Assembly: GCA_007135995.1 (NCBI GenBank)
Contig: SLHU01000301.1
Coordinates: 1 to 6,639, forward strand
Origin: Clostridiales bacterium
GTDB lineage: Bacteria > Bacillota > Clostridia > Saccharofermentanales > UBA5734
DNA: 6,639 nucleotides
Reading direction: 5' to 3'
Made by a program: the position numbers and the translations under genes. Below the pieces are notes generated by a model. That model was not told where the DNA came from and ran no database searches. It worked only from the letters and a program-made list of their open reading frames with translations. Positions 5,265-6,639 of this stretch are shown here, one piece after another (the stretch's first letter is position 1; each line of letters begins with the position of its first letter).

Positions 5265-6608
5265 CTAAGCAGTCTTGTCTTCTTTGATGATCAGCTGCGG
5301 CGGCTGTTTTTCGGCAACACTCGCCTTGGTGATGACGCAGCGCTCAACATCGTCTCTTGACGGGATATCAAACATGATATCCAGCATGATGTCTTCAATA
5401 ATCGCACGAAGCCCGCGGGCACCTGTATGCCTTTCCAGGGCTTGTCTGGCAATTTCTGCAATTGCGTCCTGCTCAAATTCAAGTTCAACGCCGTCATACT
5501 GAAACAGCTTCTTGTACTGTTTGAGCAAAGCGTTCCTTGGCTCCTGGAGTATTTGCACTAATGCCTTCTCATCCAGACCTTCCAGCGCTACAACAACTGG
5601 GATTCTGCCGATAAATTCAGGTATAAGCCCATATTTAAGCAGATCCTGAGGCATAATATGAGCCAGCAGATCTCCTCTTTCAAAGGCCTTCTTGCTTTCG
5701 ATATTTGCTCCGAAACCAATTGATTTCTCACCTATCCTGCTTTGAATGATCTTTTCCATGCCATCAAAAGCACCACCGCAGATAAAAAGAATATTCGTCG
5801 TATCGATCTGAATAAATTCCTGATGCGGGTGCTTTCGTCCACCTTGCGGCGGTACGTTGGCGATTGTGCTTTCCAGGATTTTCAGCAAGGCTTGCTGAAC
5901 ACCTTCACCGCTTACATCACGTGTGATGGAGGGATTATCGGACTTACGCGTGATTTTATCAATTTCATCAATATAGATAATGCCCCTCTGTGCACGTTCA
6001 ATGTCAAAATCAGCACTGTGCAGCAGTTTTAGCAAAATATTCTCAACGTCCTCGCCGACATATCCGGCCTCTGTCAACGCTGTTGCATCAGCAATCGCGA
6101 AAGGAACATCCAGAATACGGGCCAGTGTCTGGGCCAGAAGTGTTTTTCCACTGCCTGTCGGACCAAGCATCAGGATATTGCTTTTTGTTAACTCAATATC
6201 ATCATGCTCATGATTATCTAATGGGTCACTATCCGCAGGCGACCTGGTGTATACGCGTTTATAGTGATTGTACACCGCTACGGACAATGCTTTTTTTGCA
6301 CGATCCTGACCGATGACATATTGATCCAGCTCAGACTTGATCTTTGCCGGCGGCATCAGTTCGTCAGGTTCAGGCAATTCACTGCTTGTCTGAGCGACTG
6401 TCTGATCATCATTGAGAATCTCGTCGCAAAGCGATACGCACTCGTTGCATATAAAAACCCCCGGTCCCGCGATCAGGCGGCTGACCTGGCTCTCCGATTT
6501 TCCGCAAAATGAGCAGGTTACCGGCTTATAGCCGTCACTGCCGTTTTGATCGCCCGATTTTTTTCCAGCCTTGCTGCCAGTCTTGTTTTTATCGTTTTGG
6601 TCGGCCAT
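5265..6608 (-). CDS. clpX: ClpX, ATP-dependent unfoldase subunit of the ClpXP protease
   Basis: This complete 447-residue AAA+ protein recognises, unfolds and feeds substrates to ClpP in the cytoplasm. The N-terminal zinc-binding domain has Cys32, Cys35, Cys54 and Cys57. The AAA+ core shows Walker A GPTGSGKT (149-156), pore-1 loop GYVG (183-186), Walker B IIYIDEID (210-217), pore-2 region [10 protein letters not shown] (230-239), the RKH loop (258-260), the arginine finger in EFIGRIP (Arg335) and sensor 2 GARGLR (396-401). The IGF tripeptide (297-299) that docks on ClpP is intact, so it should partner a ClpP. It is slightly longer than usual (about 410-430 residues) because of a Lys/Asp/Gly-rich N-terminal extension before the zinc finger. 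The start is supported by AGAGGG six bases before the ATG. The 31 bases upstream contain a TAG that could end a preceding gene, often clpP, but this cannot be seen. Confidence 0.98.
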   Translation of the reverse strand: MADQNDKNKTGSKAGKKSGDQNGSDGYKPVTCSFCGKSESQVSRLIAGPGVFICNECVSLCDEILNDDQTVAQTSSELPEPDELMPPAKIKSELDQYVIGQDRAKKALSVAVYNHYKRVYTRSPADSDPLDNHEHDDIELTKSNILMLGPTGSGKTLLAQTLARILDVPFAIADATALTEAGYVGEDVENILLKLLHSADFDIERAQRGIIYIDEIDKITRKSDNPSITRDVSGEGVQQALLKILESTIANVPPQGGRKHPHQEFIQIDTTNILFICGGAFDGMEKIIQSRIGEKSIGFGANIESKKAFERGDLLAHIMPQDLLKYGLIPEFIGRIPVVVALEGLDEKALVQILQEPRNALLKQYKKLFQYDGVELEFEQDAIAEIARQALERHTGARGLRAIIEDIMLDIMFDIPSRDDVERCVITKASVAEKQPPQLIIKEDKTA

Positions 6609-6639
6609 CTTATACCCTCTTCTCCATGATATGGTCTAG

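Noticed and set aside
5742..6512. Several plus-strand frames opposite clpX
   Set aside because: They are shadows of the highly conserved clpX coding sequence, with no independent support.
6609..6639. End of a clpP gene upstream of clpX
   Set aside because: A TAG is present at 6636-6638, but 31 bases are too few to show which gene, if any, ends there.

Overview
The window looks like a chromosomal segment from a low-to-medium GC Bacillota, most likely a member of the Clostridia. The evidence is a zinc-finger ClpX of Gram-positive type, clear Shine-Dalgarno sequences, a classic intrinsic terminator, and a Tad (type IVb/Flp pilus) cluster of the kind found in monoderm bacteria. The species cannot be named from the sequence alone. 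All supported genes lie on the minus strand, so transcription runs from high to low coordinates.

Right end (5265-6608): a complete clpX, the unfoldase of the ClpXP protease, closed by a strong intrinsic terminator at 5201-5230. Left of the terminator is a roughly 195-base control region (5008-5200). It holds an 11-bp tandem repeat and a half-conserved CcpA cre-like sequence, but I found no convincing -35/-10 pair.

Centre and left (1-5007): five consecutive genes read as one operon. First is a 606-residue fusion of a eukaryotic-type Ser/Thr kinase-like domain and a degenerate CpaE/TadZ (MinD/ParA-like) domain. It is followed by the TadA/CpaF secretion ATPase, a short TadB-like membrane protein, a TadC-like membrane protein, and the start of a small Flp-type pilin cut by the window edge. 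No terminator was seen between these genes. tadA and tadB overlap by 92 bases, and the pilin has the best ribosome binding site of the group.

From knowledge of Tad systems, TadA would power assembly, TadB and TadC would form the inner-membrane platform, the TadZ-like part would position the machine in the cell, and the pilin would be the substrate. The unusual element is the first gene, in which a kinase-like domain occupies the place where many CpaE/TadZ proteins carry a receiver-like domain. Its ATPase part has lost the P-loop lysine and the Walker B aspartate. This suggests a pilus localisation factor governed by phosphorylation rather than by ATP cycling. Prepilin peptidase, minor pilins and any phospho-reader protein would have to lie beyond the left edge or elsewhere.
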